DNA of 6,798 nucleotides from Alphaproteobacteria bacterium (lineage in GTDB: Bacteria; Pseudomonadota; Alphaproteobacteria; Rhizobiales; Hyphomicrobiaceae): assembly GCA_024279745.1 (NCBI GenBank), contig JAJRRE010000183.1:1-6798 (forward strand), written 5' to 3'. The notes under the pieces were generated by a model. The model saw nothing but the letters and a program-made list of their open reading frames with translations, did no database searches and had not been told where the DNA came from. The position numbers were made by a program, and so were the translations under genes. Below are positions 6,327-6,798 of this stretch, piece after piece (position 1 is the stretch's first letter; each line of letters starts with the position of its first letter).

Positions 6327-6798
6327 GGGCCATTCCAGATTTCGCAACGATCCCTTTTGATGCGCCCGAGGTGCCGGCCAATATAGCGGCGCAAGACGCC
6401 AAAGGTGCGCCCGATGATGCGGCCGATGGTGCAGCTGTACCCTGGACGACTCCGGAAGGGATTGCGGTCAAGCCGTTCTACACCAGCGCTGATACTGCCG
6501 ATCTGGATTTCCTCGATACCTATCCGGGTATGGCGCCATTTGTGCGCGGCCCCTATCCAACTATGTATGTCACGCGGCCCTGGACCATTCGCCAATATGC
6601 CGGGTTCTCGACGGCCGAAGAATCCAATGCCTTTTACCGGCGCAATATCGCGGCAGGGCAAAAGGGGCTGTCGATTGCCTTCGATCTGGCCACTCATCGC
6701 GGTTATGACAGTGATCATCCACGGGTGGCCGGCGATGTTGGTATGGCCGGGGTGGCCATTGACAGCATCTATGATATGCGCACTTTGTTCGACGGTAT
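6323..6798 (+). CDS. mutB: Methylmalonyl-CoA mutase large (alpha) subunit, 5' part
   Basis: This is the catalytic subunit of the adenosylcobalamin-dependent mutase, partner of MutA. The window holds only the first 158 codons; the rest of the barrel and the cobalamin domain lie beyond the right edge. The N-terminal arm (MRAIPDFATIPFD) is followed by the active-site block GPYPTMYVTRPWTIRQYAGFS at about 76-96. By alignment with the Propionibacterium enzyme (offset +3), Y78, T80, M81, R85, T88, R90 and Y92 correspond to its CoA- and substrate-contacting residues, including catalytic Tyr89. The barrel then continues with ESNAFYRRN, AFDLATHRGYDSD and GDVGMAGVAIDS, all typical of the family. The intact residues argue for an active enzyme. 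It is on the same strand as GFA 101 nt upstream, with no strong promoter seen in that gap. Confidence 0.96.
   Translation, partial: MRAIPDFATIPFDAPEVPANIAAQDAKGAPDDAADGAAVPWTTPEGIAVKPFYTSADTADLDFLDTYPGMAPFVRGPYPTMYVTRPWTIRQYAGFSTAEESNAFYRRNIAAGQKGLSIAFDLATHRGYDSDHPRVAGDVGMAGVAIDSIYDMRTLFDG

Noticed and set aside
6247..6718. Reverse-strand open frames opposite mutB
   Set aside because: The forward strand encodes an unmistakable MutB N-terminus with conserved active-site residues; the reverse frames are shadows.

Overview
The window looks like chromosomal DNA of an alphaproteobacterium. The support is indirect: GC-rich third codon positions, two-subunit methylmalonyl-CoA mutase genes, a YjgR/DUF853 ATPase, a GFA-family protein and a DUF817 membrane protein. 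I cannot name a genus. I see no tRNA, rRNA, CRISPR array, insertion sequence, transposase or phage gene.

Layout, left to right. (1) A CDP-alcohol phosphatidyltransferase (11-607, +) runs to the left edge and may start outside it. (2) Convergent to it is a HerA-type ATPase of the YjgR/DUF853 family (687-2210, -). The gap between the two holds a 19-bp tandem duplication. (3) A 345-bp divergent intergenic region (2211-2555) separates yjgR from mutA. It holds a TTTGCAAA palindrome followed by a degenerate second copy, resembling the sites used by short-chain acyl-CoA regulators (PccR/RamB type), and a GC-rich leader. (4) mutA (2556-4451, +) encodes the small, non-cobalamin-binding subunit of methylmalonyl-CoA mutase. 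(5) A DUF817 multi-pass membrane protein (4495-5493, -) is convergent with mutA; its stop codon lies in a CAGAT pentanucleotide repeat. (6) A 272-bp divergent spacer carries two similar GTTC/GAAC inverted repeats, one near each flanking gene. (7) A GFA/CENP-V-type zinc protein follows (5766-6221, +). (8) mutB (6323 to the right edge, +) encodes the catalytic large subunit of the mutase and is cut by the window end. It is preceded by an 11-codon leader ORF with its own ribosome binding site and an ATGA overlap with mutB.

How they work together. MutA and MutB form the heterodimeric adenosylcobalamin enzyme that interconverts (R)-methylmalonyl-CoA and succinyl-CoA, linking propionyl-CoA to the TCA cycle. 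The two genes are usually adjacent. Here about 1.9 kb with DUF817 and GFA lies between them, so they are probably not on one simple transcript. The most interesting items are this split locus, the paired operator-like repeats between DUF817 and GFA, the leader ORF in front of mutB, the TTTGCAAA site upstream of mutA, and an internal E-x8-WVYP repeat in the DUF817 protein. I found no clearly new multi-gene defence or mobile system.
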